NCBI RefSeq assembly: GCF_030814435.1
Contig: NZ_JAUSUW010000012.1
Location: 61,517-125,516, forward strand
Length of the DNA stretch: 64,000 nucleotides
Direction of reading: 5' to 3'
Source of the DNA: Peteryoungia aggregata LMG 23059
GTDB lineage: Bacteria; Pseudomonadota; Alphaproteobacteria; Rhizobiales; Rhizobiaceae
How positions within the stretch are numbered: the stretch's first letter is position 1; each line of letters begins with the position of its first letter. Below are positions 53,264 to 63,856 of the stretch, in pieces. The position numbers and the translations under genes are program-made. The notes under the pieces were generated by a model. That model saw only the letters and a program-made list of their open reading frames with translations, did not search any database and was not told where the DNA came from.

Positions 53264-54487
53264 TCAGGCCGAGAGACGTGCGACGTTGGCCCAGTCGCCC
53301 TGCCCCGGCTCCAATTGAGGTGCTGCCGGTTCGTCTCGCTGCTGAGCCCGCTCCTCCACGACAACACGGTTGCGGCCCTCGTGCTTGGCGGCGTAAAGGC
53401 CAGCATCAGCCACGGCCATCCACGCATCAAGGCTGCGCGAGGGCTCATCCGTCACGACGAGGCCACAGGACAGGGTCAGGCGGAAGCGATGCTCCTCGGA
53501 GCGAATGTCCTCGCCCGCGAGAGCCAGTCGAACGGTATTGAGCGTATTCCAGGCCGAGGCACGGTCTCGTCCGGGCAGACAAATGCCGAATTCCTCCCCT
53601 CCGAGACGACCGAAAATCGCATCGGGCGGAAGGACCCGCAAGGTCCTTTCGGCAAACTGAAGGAGAGCGTCATCCCCACCCTTGTGGCCGTAGGTGTCGT
53701 TGATGCGCTTGAAATGATCGAGATCGAGCACGGCAATGGCGGTGCCAGGCTGGGCGGCAAGTCTGGCCGCCTGCTGCAGGAAGATGCGGCGGTTGACGAT
53801 GCCCGTGAGATGGTCGCGCTCGGCCAGGCGCCGCTGGATTTCGCCGCTCCGTTCGAGCTTCAGGACCATCGCCATCAGAAATGCCAGGAGATTGAAAATG
53901 AGCAGCAGCATGCTGGTATAGGTCAGCCAATCGGAGACCGGCGTCGTGCCCTCAAAGCGGATCGGATACAGGATCGGCAGGGGGACGATCGCCACGCTGG
54001 TCAGCGCATAAGCCGCATAGACCATGGCCGCGAGGCGTCCGGATGGCAGATGTTCTCCGGATTTGCCGCGCCAAAGATCCTGCACGCCGAGGGCGAGGTT
54101 GATCGCGGAGCCGAGATAGATCAACGCGATGCGGACGGGCGTCGGGTCTTCCAGGAATTCGGCCAGAACCAGACCGACGCAGACGAGCAACGCGATGCCG
54201 AAAGCCTGCCACAGCGAATACGACTGACCGAAGAACTGCTTGAAGCCAAGGCGGATCATGCCGGTTCGAGCGACATAGATCACGCCGCCGATATAGCCCA
54301 TGATGTTATAGGGAACATGTTCGGTGAGGCTTGAGCAGATCGTGCCGATCACCATGAACCAGGCGGCAAGAGCCCAGAAGGTGATTTCCTTCTGATGCGG
54401 ATTGCGTGCCCACGCGACCGTGGCGACCATCATCACGGAAAGGTTGATCACCGCATTGTAGGTGAAAACAGTCACCACGTCTAACAT
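53264..54487 (-). CDS. Membrane diguanylate cyclase
   Basis: 407 residues: six or so N-terminal membrane helices (to about residue 210) and a C-terminal GGDEF domain with GRLGGEEFGI, plus DLDHFKRINDTYGH, so it should make c-di-GMP. The RxxD inhibitory site normally five residues before the motif is absent (LPPD), suggesting no product feedback. A palindrome lies upstream of the start. Confidence 0.94.
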   Translation of the reverse strand: MLDVVTVFTYNAVINLSVMMVATVAWARNPHQKEITFWALAAWFMVIGTICSSLTEHVPYNIMGYIGGVIYVARTGMIRLGFKQFFGQSYSLWQAFGIALLVCVGLVLAEFLEDPTPVRIALIYLGSAINLALGVQDLWRGKSGEHLPSGRLAAMVYAAYALTSVAIVPLPILYPIRFEGTTPVSDWLTYTSMLLLIFNLLAFLMAMVLKLERSGEIQRRLAERDHLTGIVNRRIFLQQAARLAAQPGTAIAVLDLDHFKRINDTYGHKGGDDALLQFAERTLRVLPPDAIFGRLGGEEFGICLPGRDRASAWNTLNTVRLALAGEDIRSEEHRFRLTLSCGLVVTDEPSRSLDAWMAVADAGLYAAKHEGRNRVVVEERAQQRDEPAAPQLEPGQGDWANVARLSA

Positions 54488-54535
54488 CGGCTCAGGACAC
54501 TTTCGATGAACGATGGGCGGATTGAAGCACGATAC

Positions 54536-54566
54536 TTCGATATTATTGATTAATCACCATATCGAA
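54536..54566 (-). promoter_or_regulatory. Inverted repeat upstream of the cyclase gene
   Basis: Perfect 8-bp arms TTCGATAT and ATATCGAA separated by a 15-bp A+T-rich spacer, about 50-80 bp before the ATG of the minus-strand cyclase gene. Possible operator. Confidence 0.4.
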
Positions 54567-54642
54567 AGGGGGAACAGATGGGACGAGGGTTAAGTCCGAG
54601 TAAACCCGGGAATGCCGGTCAGGATGGCAGCATAACCTCGGA

Positions 54643-55089
54643 CTAGCCTGTCCTGCCGAGAGCATCGGCAAAGAAGTCTGCCCTGGCCAGCCTGCGGGCA
54701 ATCAGGACCCCGACAAGAAGGGCGGCAACGAAGATGGCGGCCGACGTGTGGCCAAGGCCGAGGGCCGGGATCGAGGCGCCGGGGCAAAAGCCGGCGATGC
54801 CCCAGCCGATGCCGAACACGGCCGAGCCGCCGATCAGCTTGCCATCGATGGCACTCGCCTGCGGCAGCCGGAATGACTGGTCGAAGATCGGCTTCCGTCG
54901 TGCCCGGAAGAGCAGCGCATAGCCCGGGGCGGCAACCGAGAGCGCACCGGCCATGACGAATGCAAGGCTCGGGTCGAAGCTGCCGGCAAAATCGAAGAAA
55001 TTGAGCACCTTGGCGGGGTTTGCCATGCCTGAGAGCACGATGCCGGTCCCGAAGAGGGCGCCGATCAGGAAAACAACAAGGAAGCGCAT
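54643..55089 (-). CDS. YeeE/YedE-family transporter half (DUF6691-like)
   Basis: 148 residues with four hydrophobic segments and the conserved GIGWGIAGFCPGASIPALG block containing a Cys. Together with the upstream half it forms a split YeeE/YedE thiosulfate or sulfur-compound transporter. Its ATG overlaps the upstream stop (ATGA). Confidence 0.88.
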   Translation of the reverse strand: MRFLVVFLIGALFGTGIVLSGMANPAKVLNFFDFAGSFDPSLAFVMAGALSVAAPGYALLFRARRKPIFDQSFRLPQASAIDGKLIGGSAVFGIGWGIAGFCPGASIPALGLGHTSAAIFVAALLVGVLIARRLARADFFADALGRTG

Positions 55090-55517
55090 CAGATCGTGAC
55101 CTCGAAGACATGGCGGATGAGAAAGACAGTCGCAACGGCGAAGGCCATGAAGGTGGCGGTGGCTGTAATCGAGCGGCGCGACAGGCGGGCCATGCCGCAG
55201 ATGCCATGGCCCGAGGTGCAGCCGGAGCCGAAGGTCACGCCGATGCCGGCGATCAGGCCGCCGACGATCAGGGCCGTCGTCGAGACGGGAACCGCGTATT
55301 CGACCGTATGGCCGGCCATCGAAAGAGCCGCCGGTGCCAGGATCGCCCCGGCCAGAAAGGCGGCCTTCCAGGACCAGTCCCGGCCCAGCGGCGGCAGGAT
55401 GCCGCCGATGATGGCGGTCATGCCGGCGATGCGGCCCCAGGTGAGCATCAAGAGAAGCGCCGAGAGGCCAATCAGCAGGCCGCCGGCAAAGGACATCAGG
55501 GGGGTGAATTCAGTCAA
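55089..55517 (-). CDS. YeeE/YedE-family transporter half
   Basis: 142 residues with four hydrophobic segments; the family motif IGVTFGSGCTSGHGICGMARLS carries two Cys needed for sulfur handling in homologues. Start TTG 55517 has GGAG 6 nt upstream; a longer frame to 55559 is unsupported. Works with the downstream half. Confidence 0.88.
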   Translation of the reverse strand: MTEFTPLMSFAGGLLIGLSALLLMLTWGRIAGMTAIIGGILPPLGRDWSWKAAFLAGAILAPAALSMAGHTVEYAVPVSTTALIVGGLIAGIGVTFGSGCTSGHGICGMARLSRRSITATATFMAFAVATVFLIRHVFEVTI

Positions 55518-55631
55518 GACAGTCTCCAGGAATACCCGGTCATACGCGCCGGCATGCAATCACATAGCCTTATCCATATGTGCGTGAAGGCGAGGCGGCA
55601 ATTCACATCGGCGATACCATCGCCGTTCCGC

Positions 55632-56612
55632 TCAAAAGGCGACGGTCGCGTCGAGCGTGCCGATCGGGGTTACACCGGACAGAAGTGCCCTGGCCTCGTC
55701 CGCATCCTTGCGAATCTGGGCGACCAGTGGATCGAGGCCGTCGAACTTCCACTCGTCACGCAGGAAGCCGAAGAGCGACACGGAACAGATCTCACCATAG
55801 AGATCGTCGGAGAAATCGAAGACGAAGGTTTCGAGCCACGGGTCGCCATTGCTGGTGACGGTCGGGCGATAGCCGAAGCTCGCGACGCCATCGCGGATGA
55901 TGCCATCGGGGCGGCGGAAGCGGACGGCGTAGATGCCGGGACGCAGCGTCGCCTCCGGCGGCAGATGCATGTTGGCAGTCGGGAAGCCCAGCGTGCGGCC
56001 GAGCTGCTGGCCCTTCATCACCTCGGCCTCGACGGTATAGCGATAGCCGAGCAGCCCGGCGGCCTCTGCGACGTCACCGTCTGCGATCAGGCCACGGATG
56101 CGGCTCGAGGAGATGACTTCGGCCCCCTCGTCGCGGAAGGCGTCGACGAGGCAGACGCCGAAGCCGTGGCGGCTTCCGGCCTGCATGAGATAGGCGGGGC
56201 CGCCCTCCCTGCCCTTGCCGAAGTGAAAATCGAAGCCGGTCACGACTTCGCGCGCGCCCAGCCAGTCGCCCAGGATCGACTGGACGAAATCCTCTGCCGA
56301 GCGCTGCGAGAACTCGCGGTCGAAGGGATATTCGATGACCGAATGGAAGCCCATGGCTTCGAGAATGCGAGCGCGCAGGGACGGCGGCGTCAGACGAAAG
56401 ACCGGCTTGTCGGGATTGAACACGGTACGCGGATGCGGCTCGAACGTCAGGACCAGAGCAGGCACGCCGAGGGATTCCGCCCGCTCAAGGGCGCGGCTCA
56501 GCACGGCCTGATGGCCGCGATGCACACCGTCGAAATTGCCGATCGCCACCACGCCACCGCGAAGGGCGGCGGGCAGTGGTTCCTTCTTCTCGTTCCGGTG
56601 AAAGACGGTCAT
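55632..56612 (-). CDS. ribF: Bifunctional riboflavin kinase/FAD synthetase
   Basis: 326 residues. N-terminal nucleotidyltransferase with GNFDGVHRGHQ (HxGH-like motif) and SSSRIRGLI, C-terminal riboflavin kinase with GRTLGFPTANM and GVASFGYRPTV. Makes FMN then FAD. Start ATG 56612. It follows a HAD phosphatase gene by 13 bp, so the two are likely co-transcribed. Confidence 0.96.
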   Translation of the reverse strand: MTVFHRNEKKEPLPAALRGGVVAIGNFDGVHRGHQAVLSRALERAESLGVPALVLTFEPHPRTVFNPDKPVFRLTPPSLRARILEAMGFHSVIEYPFDREFSQRSAEDFVQSILGDWLGAREVVTGFDFHFGKGREGGPAYLMQAGSRHGFGVCLVDAFRDEGAEVISSSRIRGLIADGDVAEAAGLLGYRYTVEAEVMKGQQLGRTLGFPTANMHLPPEATLRPGIYAVRFRRPDGIIRDGVASFGYRPTVTSNGDPWLETFVFDFSDDLYGEICSVSLFGFLRDEWKFDGLDPLVAQIRKDADEARALLSGVTPIGTLDATVAF

Positions 56613-56625
56613 AGCAGGTCCCGCC

Positions 56626-57477
56626 TCATGCCAGCCTGTGCATCCAGTATTGCGGCGCGACCTTCTCCCGCTCAAGGAAGGTGTTGAGACGAGCCTCATC
56701 GGTCACGCCGTTCGTCGCGTAATCGGCCGCGTGAATGCCGCCGGATATGTAGAGAAGGTCGAGGCCGGCATCGACGGCGCCCTTGACGTCGGTCGGCATG
56801 CCGTCGCCGATGGCCAGCACGCGGGTCTTGTCGATGTCGCTGCCACGGGCATCGCGGGCAGCGGCCAGAGTCGCCTCGTAGATCGGCTTGTGCGGCTTGC
56901 CGGCGATGCGGGTTTCACCACCGAGCGCCGTGTAGAAGGCGGCGACGGCACCGGCGCAGGGGATGATGCGGTGGCCGCGCTCGACAACGAGGTCCGGATT
57001 GGCGCAGATCATCGGCACCTTGCGGGCAACGAAGTCGGTCAGCATGTCGCGATAGTCTTCCGGCTGCTCCACCTCGTCGTCAAAGAAACCGGTGCAAACA
57101 ACACAATCGGCCTCTTCCTTCGAGACCACTTCGACATCCAGACCATCGAAAAGCGGCAGGTCGCGCTCGGGGCCGAGCAGGAAGACCTTGCGTGGGCCGG
57201 CGGCAATCAGGGTGCGGGTCACGTCACCCGAGGTGACGATGCGGTCATAGGCCGTATCGAGCACGCCGATGGCGCGCAGCTGTGGAATGACGCCGATGGC
57301 AGGCCTCGGCGAGTTGGTGATCAGCACCACCGTGAGACCCTTTTCGCGCGCCGCCGTCAGCGCTTCGCCGGCTAGCGGAAAGGCGTCGATACCGTTGTGC
57401 AGCACGCCCCAGACATCGCAGAGAATGACGTCGTAGGAGCCGGTCACGTCGCCGAGGGTGGAAATGCTGCGGGTCAT
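56626..57477 (-). CDS. TIGR01459-type HAD hydrolase
   Basis: 283 residues of the NagD-like class IIA HAD family. Motif I LCDVWGVLHNG, motif II ITNSPRP, motif III Lys in IAGKPHKPIYE, motif IV AIGDGMPTD. Probably a nucleotide or sugar phosphatase; paired with ribF it might act on flavin-pathway phosphates, which is speculation. Start ATG 57477 with AGGA upstream. Confidence 0.9.
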   Translation of the reverse strand: MTRSISTLGDVTGSYDVILCDVWGVLHNGIDAFPLAGEALTAAREKGLTVVLITNSPRPAIGVIPQLRAIGVLDTAYDRIVTSGDVTRTLIAAGPRKVFLLGPERDLPLFDGLDVEVVSKEEADCVVCTGFFDDEVEQPEDYRDMLTDFVARKVPMICANPDLVVERGHRIIPCAGAVAAFYTALGGETRIAGKPHKPIYEATLAAARDARGSDIDKTRVLAIGDGMPTDVKGAVDAGLDLLYISGGIHAADYATNGVTDEARLNTFLEREKVAPQYWMHRLA

Positions 57478-57587
57478 CGTCTGTCCTGACTGGTCAAAGT
57501 TTGACCGGTGACATGGCAAAGGACGGGCGGCAAGGCAAGGGGCAAGCGTGCCAGAGGCCGAAAATGGCGACACCGGCCCGGAGTTTG

Positions 57588-58943
57588 TCAGAGCAGAAAG
57601 CGGGCTGCGAGCCCCAGCGCACCGGCGGCGATCAGGGTCTTGCCGACGCCGAGATGGAAACGGAAGATCATGACGGCGGACACCACGGCGATGAAGAGCG
57701 CCTGTCCGTCGAGCGAAGACCAGACCGGCTGTGGGACGGAGAGTGTGAGCGGGCCGAGGCTTGCGAGATCGACCGGCTCCACCCGGGTGAAGACGACATG
57801 CAGCGAGAACCAGACGGCGAGATTGAGGATGACGCCGACCACGGCGGCGGTGATGGCGGACAGGGCAGCACCGAGCAGTCGATTGCCGCGCAGGCGCTCG
57901 ATATAGGGGGCGCCGGCGAAGATCCAGATGAAGCTCGGAATGAAGGTGGCCCAGGCGGCGAGCAGCCCTCCGAGCAGCCCTCCGACGAGCGGATCAAGCG
58001 CGCCGCTCTGTCGGAAGCCGGCGAGGAAGCCGATATAGGAGAGGACAAGAACCAGCGGCCCCGGTGTCGTCTCGGCGAGTGCCAGCCCGTCCAGCATCTC
58101 GCCGGGTTTCAGCCAGGCATAATGATCGACGGCCACCTGGGCGACATAGGCAAGCACCGCATAGGCGCCGCCGAAGGTGACCAGCGCCATTTTTGAAAAG
58201 AACGTCTGGACCTCGGGAAGTGCGGTTTCGGGCAGGAACAGCCACAGGATTGGCAATGGCGCGAGCCACACGGCGACCCAGAAAAGGAGTGCCGCAAACT
58301 GGCGCAGGAAGGGTGGGCGCGCCACCATCTCCTCCACGATCTCGGCGGGCGCCGAAGGTGCGCCCCGGGCATGGGCAAGGCCAATTGCGGCGGCGGCAAG
58401 CACGACGAGCGGGAATGGCAGGGAGAAGAAGAAGAGCGAGACGAAGGCTGCGGCCGCGAGACCGCGATGGAAGCCGGTCTTTAGCGCCCGCCTGCCGATG
58501 CGGATGACAGCCTCGACGACGATGGCAAGCACGGCAGCCTTGAGCCCGAAGAAGAGGCCGGCGACGAGGCCTGTGTCCTGATAGAGCGCATAAAACGTTG
58601 ACAGACCGAGGATGACGGCGAGGCCCGGGAGAACGAAGAGCAGCCCGGCGACGATGCCGCCGCGCACGCCATGCAGGAGCCAGCCGATATAGGTGGCAAG
58701 TTGCTGGGCTTCGGGGCCCGGCAGGAGCATGCAATAGTTCAGCGCATGCAGATAGCGATCCTCATTGATCCAGCGCTTTTCCTCGACGCAGATCTTGTGC
58801 ATCAGCGCGATCTGCGCGGCCGGGCCGCCAAAGGACATGAGGCCGATGCGGGCAAAGGCCGAGACGAGTTCGGGGAATGTGGGTGAAACGGAGATATCTC
58901 TGGATGCTTCGGTCGCGTGTATGTCGGTGGATTTCGCCGGCAT
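57588..58943 (-). CDS. chrA: Chromate transporter ChrA, two-domain form
   Basis: 451 residues with two homologous CHR domains, each about six helices. First has FARIGLMSFGGPAAQIALMH and LLPGPEAQQLATYIGW; second has KMALVTFGGAYAVLAYV and LAETTPGPLVLVLSYIGF. Exports chromate, or other oxyanions in some members. Start ATG 58943 with AAGGGA upstream. It is divergent from groESL. Confidence 0.95.
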   Translation of the reverse strand: MPAKSTDIHATEASRDISVSPTFPELVSAFARIGLMSFGGPAAQIALMHKICVEEKRWINEDRYLHALNYCMLLPGPEAQQLATYIGWLLHGVRGGIVAGLLFVLPGLAVILGLSTFYALYQDTGLVAGLFFGLKAAVLAIVVEAVIRIGRRALKTGFHRGLAAAAFVSLFFFSLPFPLVVLAAAAIGLAHARGAPSAPAEIVEEMVARPPFLRQFAALLFWVAVWLAPLPILWLFLPETALPEVQTFFSKMALVTFGGAYAVLAYVAQVAVDHYAWLKPGEMLDGLALAETTPGPLVLVLSYIGFLAGFRQSGALDPLVGGLLGGLLAAWATFIPSFIWIFAGAPYIERLRGNRLLGAALSAITAAVVGVILNLAVWFSLHVVFTRVEPVDLASLGPLTLSVPQPVWSSLDGQALFIAVVSAVMIFRFHLGVGKTLIAAGALGLAARFLL

Positions 58944-58970
58944 GCAGCAGTCCCTTTTTTCACGAGCGCG

Positions 58971-58999
58971 CTTGACTCGTTCGAAGGCTGTTCTTATCT
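58971..58999 (+). promoter_or_regulatory. groESL promoter, RpoH-like
   Basis: CTTGAC (58971-58976), 16 bp, CTTATCT (58993-58999). This fits the alphaproteobacterial heat-shock sigma factor RpoH consensus and would also be read by the housekeeping factor. Start of transcription would be near 59006, just before CIRCE. Confidence 0.75.
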
Positions 59000-59007
59000 C
59001 AGCCTCG

Positions 59008-59034
59008 CTGGCACTCTCCAAGGGGGAGTGCTAA
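59008..59034 (+). promoter_or_regulatory. CIRCE operator for HrcA
   Basis: CTGGCACTC, 9 bp, GAGTGCTAA. The right arm is perfect and the left arm differs from TTAGCACTC at two positions. It is the HrcA repressor site, so groESL has both negative (HrcA) and positive (RpoH) heat control. Confidence 0.92.
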
Positions 59035-59095
59035 CAAATTCCGATGCGATGCCCCTTCAGGGATCGCGAGTGTCATTTGATCGAGGGATTAGACA

Positions 59096-59392
59096 ATGGC
59101 AAGCACCAATTTCCGTCCGCTGCACGACCGCGTTGTAGTCAAGCGCGTCGAGTCCGAAGAAAAGACCAAGGGCGGCATCATCATTCCTGACACTGCCAAG
59201 GAAAAGCCGGCTGAAGGCGAAGTCATCGCCGTTGGCCCGGGCGCCCGCGACGAAAGCGGCAAGCAGGTTGCTCTCGACGTGAAGGTCGGCGACCGCGTTC
59301 TGTTCGGCAAGTGGTCCGGCACCGAGGTCAAGCTCGACGGCGTTGACCTGCTGATCATGAAGGAAGCCGACATCATGGGCGTCATCGGCTGA
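59096..59392 (+). CDS. groES: Co-chaperonin GroES
   Basis: 98 residues. The mobile loop ([22 protein letters not shown]) and the [14 protein letters not shown] start are typical. Caps the GroEL ring. First gene of groESL; upstream lie CIRCE and the RpoH-like promoter. The spacing to groEL is 68 bp. Confidence 0.98.
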   Translation: MASTNFRPLHDRVVVKRVESEEKTKGGIIIPDTAKEKPAEGEVIAVGPGARDESGKQVALDVKVGDRVLFGKWSGTEVKLDGVDLLIMKEADIMGVIG

Positions 59393-59403
59393 ATTCAGCC
59401 TGA

Positions 59404-61101
<1,698 letters not shown>

Positions 61102-61153
61102 GACCTCCGGGTCTTACCATCGGGTCCTTCCAATCCGCCCATCACGCAAAGTG

Positions 61154-61178
61154 GTTCAGCGCGTCAAGCGCGCTGAAC
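61154..61178 (+). other. Hairpin in groEL 3' region
   Basis: Perfect 10-bp inverted repeat GTTCAGCGCG / CGCGCTGAAC with a 5-nt loop, 52 bp after the groEL stop, without a U-tract. May protect the mRNA from 3' exonucleases ahead of the terminator. Confidence 0.6.
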
Positions 61179-61248
61179 GGGCGGCATGGAGTTCATGTGA
61201 GGGCGACTTGCCTGTTGCATGCGGATCATGCAGTTCATTTTGCGAAAA

Positions 61249-61272
61249 GGCGGTCTTCGGGCCGCCTTTTTT
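61249..61272 (+). terminator. Rho-independent terminator of groESL
   Basis: Stem GGCGGTC / GGCCGCC (one G-U pair) with TTCG loop, then six T. Confidence 0.92.
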
Positions 61273-61870
61273 ATGCTCAAAGGGCGCCCCGCACGGATTG
61301 GAGCCTGCAACTGGCCATCGGCACAGTTGACACAAGTGACGCTAATATAAATAGTATCTGATGAAGAGAGAAGATCAGCGCGGCAGCCGTCGCCCTGTAG
61401 AACAAGGTGAATATTATTAATATTAGGTAAATCTAATATTAATAATATTCAATAGTGAAGCAGTTCTGTGTCAAAATGGGACATCTGGCGTTTTCACTGC
61501 CAATAAATCGTGGTATCGAACCTGATAATCGCGGTATCTGCAGTCGTGTTCATCTTCAACATTCTTGTGGGGGAAGGTTGAAAGTCCTGACGGTGTTTTG
61601 TGTTCGCAGAGACTTGGCAGGTGTGATTGCAGCCGGGATGAGACGCATAGACCGCTATTCGATCTGACCATTGGTCGGGCCGCAATATGGCGTCTATCTC
61701 CTTTACATCATCTTTTCTCTCGACGGGGGTCGGGAGAGAGAGCGCGCCTCGGTTGTTGCCGGTCGCGGTACGTGTGGAAATGAGCAGGCTCGCGCCTGTG
61801 GGTGCTGCCGGTACAGGCCGGATGGGGTTTTCGACCACAGGAACTGGGGTCGGGAGGATGTGGGCCAGCG
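61273..61870. other. Intergenic region, partly A+T-rich
   Basis: About 600 bp after the groESL terminator without a convincing gene. From roughly 61330 to 61560 it is unusually A+T-rich for this genome and includes a perfect palindrome. Short frames exist on both strands (61455-61667 plus, 61494-61838 minus, 61687-61911 plus) but none has a good ribosome site with family resemblance. Confidence 0.45.
61409..61450. repeat. Perfect 18-bp A+T palindrome
   Basis: Arms GAATATTATTAATATTAG (61409-61426) and CTAATATTAATAATATTC (61433-61450) around GTAAAT. All 18 pairs match. It is nearly pure A+T in a high-G+C genome. Not followed by a T-run, so not an ordinary terminator; possible protein-binding site, sRNA hairpin or relic of a mobile element. 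Confidence 0.85.
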
Positions 61871-62335
61871 ATGGCTATCGACTTGGGGATCGCCTTGTTC
61901 AAAATCGCTAATGCAGATCTCGCGACCACCTTCATGGTGAGCGAACAGGATGGAGACGGCCTGCTCGGACGGGAGGCCTGCCGCTTCGGTCTGTCCGAAG
62001 ACTGGACTGGAGACCTGGCGAACGGACTGCTGAAGCTCGGGGACAGGGCGCGGACCCTGCACGGGCTCGACAACCATGAATGCGGGCTGCTGACGGTGAT
62101 GCGCTGTTACGAGCAGGCCGATCGCGGCCACATTCTCAGACTTTTCGAGCAGGCGGCAACCCAGCCCTCCCGCTTCTGCTATTCGACGACCATTGTCTCC
62201 GCGTCGCAGCACCGACAACCCGTCTTCTGCATCGGGGAATCCTCCGGTTTCGACGGAAATGCTGGCGGGATGGTGGGGCTCTTTATCTTCCCGCGCTTCC
62301 AGTTGCCAACGGCTGCAGCGGTCACACCGGCCTGA
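61871..62335 (+). CDS. Hypothetical protein, possibly PAS-like
   Basis: 154 residues. No firm domain match; the region after about 95 (RFCYSTTIVSASQHRQPVFCIGESS, ending GLFIFPRF) has the strand pattern of a PAS-type fold, but this is only an impression. GGGAGGA lies rather far (about 10 nt) upstream of ATG 61871, and the frame is open from 61802, so the start is unsure. It is convergent with the GST gene. Confidence 0.55.
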   Translation: MAIDLGIALFKIANADLATTFMVSEQDGDGLLGREACRFGLSEDWTGDLANGLLKLGDRARTLHGLDNHECGLLTVMRCYEQADRGHILRLFEQAATQPSRFCYSTTIVSASQHRQPVFCIGESSGFDGNAGGMVGLFIFPRFQLPTAAAVTPA

Positions 62336-62403
62336 GACAAGGGCCGGCGTAACCTCGCGGGTGTCCGGGAAGGCGCATTGTCTGCCCTGCCCGCATGCCG
62401 ATC

Positions 62404-63111
62404 TCAGTCGCGCGCCGGGATGGCGAGACCCTTCTGGCTCGCCGGCCGCGCTTCGGCCCGCGCCCACCAATAGAGAACGCGCGGATAATCCGACAGGCCG
62501 AGATCCGCCTCGCCATCATAGAAGACCTTGAGGCAGCGGACCCAGGGCCAGGTGGCGATGTCCGCCATCGTATAGTCTTCGCCGGTGAGCCAGGGCCCCT
62601 TGGCAAGCTGTGCCTCGAGGACGCCCAGGAGGCGGCGAACCTCATCACGATAGCGCTGGGCCGGATAGGGGTTGTTCTCCACCTTGTCGGCTGCAAACTT
62701 GTGGAAGTGGCCATACTGACCGAACATCGGCCCGACCCCGCCCATCTGGAACATCAGCCATTGCAGCACGGCATAACGGGCGGCACCCTCCCTGGGCATC
62801 AACCGGCCCGTCTTGTCAGCGAGATAGATCAGAATGGCGCCGGATTCGAAGATGCCGATCGGCTGACCGTCAGGACCGTTGGGGTCGACAAGGGCCGGGA
62901 TGCGGCCATTCGGATTGAGCGAGACGAATTCCGGGCTCTTCTGGGCGTTGGTCCCGAAGTCGACGAGATGTGGCTCATAAGCCAGGCCCAGTTCTTCAAG
63001 CGCGATGGACACCTTGACGCCATTCGGGGTGGGCAGCGAATACAACTGGATGATCTCGGGATTGGCGGCGGGCCACTTGGCCGTGATCGGGAAGGCGGAG
63101 AGACTAGCCAT
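62404..63111 (-). CDS. Glutathione S-transferase family protein (YghU/nu-class-like)
   Basis: 235 residues: thioredoxin-like N-terminal domain (IQLYSLPTPNGVKVSIALEELGL, then NGRIPALVDP and ESGAILIYLADKTG) and helical C-terminal domain. The MFQMGGVGPMFGQYGHF segment is typical of the YghU/Ure2-like group, which act as disulfide-bond reductases with glutathione. Start ATG 63111 with AAAGGAG upstream. Divergent from doxX, so the two may respond to the same redox stress. Confidence 0.93.
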   Translation of the reverse strand: MASLSAFPITAKWPAANPEIIQLYSLPTPNGVKVSIALEELGLAYEPHLVDFGTNAQKSPEFVSLNPNGRIPALVDPNGPDGQPIGIFESGAILIYLADKTGRLMPREGAARYAVLQWLMFQMGGVGPMFGQYGHFHKFAADKVENNPYPAQRYRDEVRRLLGVLEAQLAKGPWLTGEDYTMADIATWPWVRCLKVFYDGEADLGLSDYPRVLYWWARAEARPASQKGLAIPARD

Positions 63112-63335
63112 TCTGAGCTCCTTTGGTCGGCGGGACAAACACAAAGGTAGGCACTCTTTCCCGGCGACGGAAGGGCAAGACGGCCAAGCTTGCCGCTTTC
63201 ATCGTTTCGTTTTTGTGAACGATCAGTCAAAAACTGTTTAGCTATACCTGCGACAAAAAAGCATGCATCTAGGCGGCAGTTTCTGGAACCGCCACGGCTG
63301 GGGGTTTCAGCGTCAACGCTAAACGGAGTTCCCCC

Positions 63336-63770
63336 ATGTCCGCCACCAACAACGGCCTTCTCGTTCTCGTTCGCATTCTGCTTTCCTTCATGTTCATCAT
63401 GTCGGGCTTCGGCAAGCTTGCCGATCCGTCCGGCACTGCCGGCATGATCTCGGGCGCGGGCTTCCCGGCTGCCGACCTCCTGGCCTATGCCGCCGGCCTC
63501 TATGAACTCGTCGCCGGTCTCTTCATCCTCGTCGGCTTCCAGACCAAGATCACTGCCTGGACTGTCGCGCTGTTCTGCGTGTTCACCGGTCTCGTCTTCC
63601 ATTCGGGCACCGTTGCCATCGAAGGCTGGCCGGAAGGCGCTCTCGGCTGGATCAACACGCTGAACCAGATCATGATGATGAAGAACATCACGCTGGCCGG
63701 CGGTTACATCGCTCTCGCCATCATCGGTGCCGGCGCCTACTCGCTCGACGGTCGCCGCTCGGCTGCCTGA
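63336..63770 (+). CDS. DoxX family membrane protein
   Basis: 144 residues with four membrane helices and the DoxX pattern (ILLSFMFIMSGFGKLADPSGTAG, LYELVAGLFILVGFQTK). DoxX-like proteins take part in quinone-linked redox and sulfur-stress responses in some bacteria. GGAG 7 nt upstream of the ATG. A terminator follows. The 191-bp gap to the divergent GST gene contains an A+T-rich promoter-like stretch around 63220-63260. Confidence 0.9.
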   Translation: MSATNNGLLVLVRILLSFMFIMSGFGKLADPSGTAGMISGAGFPAADLLAYAAGLYELVAGLFILVGFQTKITAWTVALFCVFTGLVFHSGTVAIEGWPEGALGWINTLNQIMMMKNITLAGGYIALAIIGAGAYSLDGRRSAA

Positions 63771-63796
63771 TCCCTGCCCCCCAAAGGCAAAAAATA

Positions 63797-63827
63797 AACC
63801 CGCTGGAGCGATCCGGCGGGTTTTTTT
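63797..63827 (+). terminator. Rho-independent terminator after doxX-like gene
   Basis: Stem AACCCGCTGGA / TCCGGCGGGTT (one G-T pair), loop GCGA, then seven T. Confidence 0.93.
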
Positions 63828-63856
63828 GTGTTCCAATGTAAGTGTATCCAAGGGAT

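Noticed and set aside
55020..56687. A 555-codon plus-strand frame
   Set aside because: It is antisense to the YeeE half genes and ribF, both with clear motifs; high-G+C DNA commonly gives such frames.
61455..61667. A 70-codon frame just after the A+T palindrome
   Set aside because: GTG start without a ribosome site and no protein-like pattern; kept only as part of the intergenic description.
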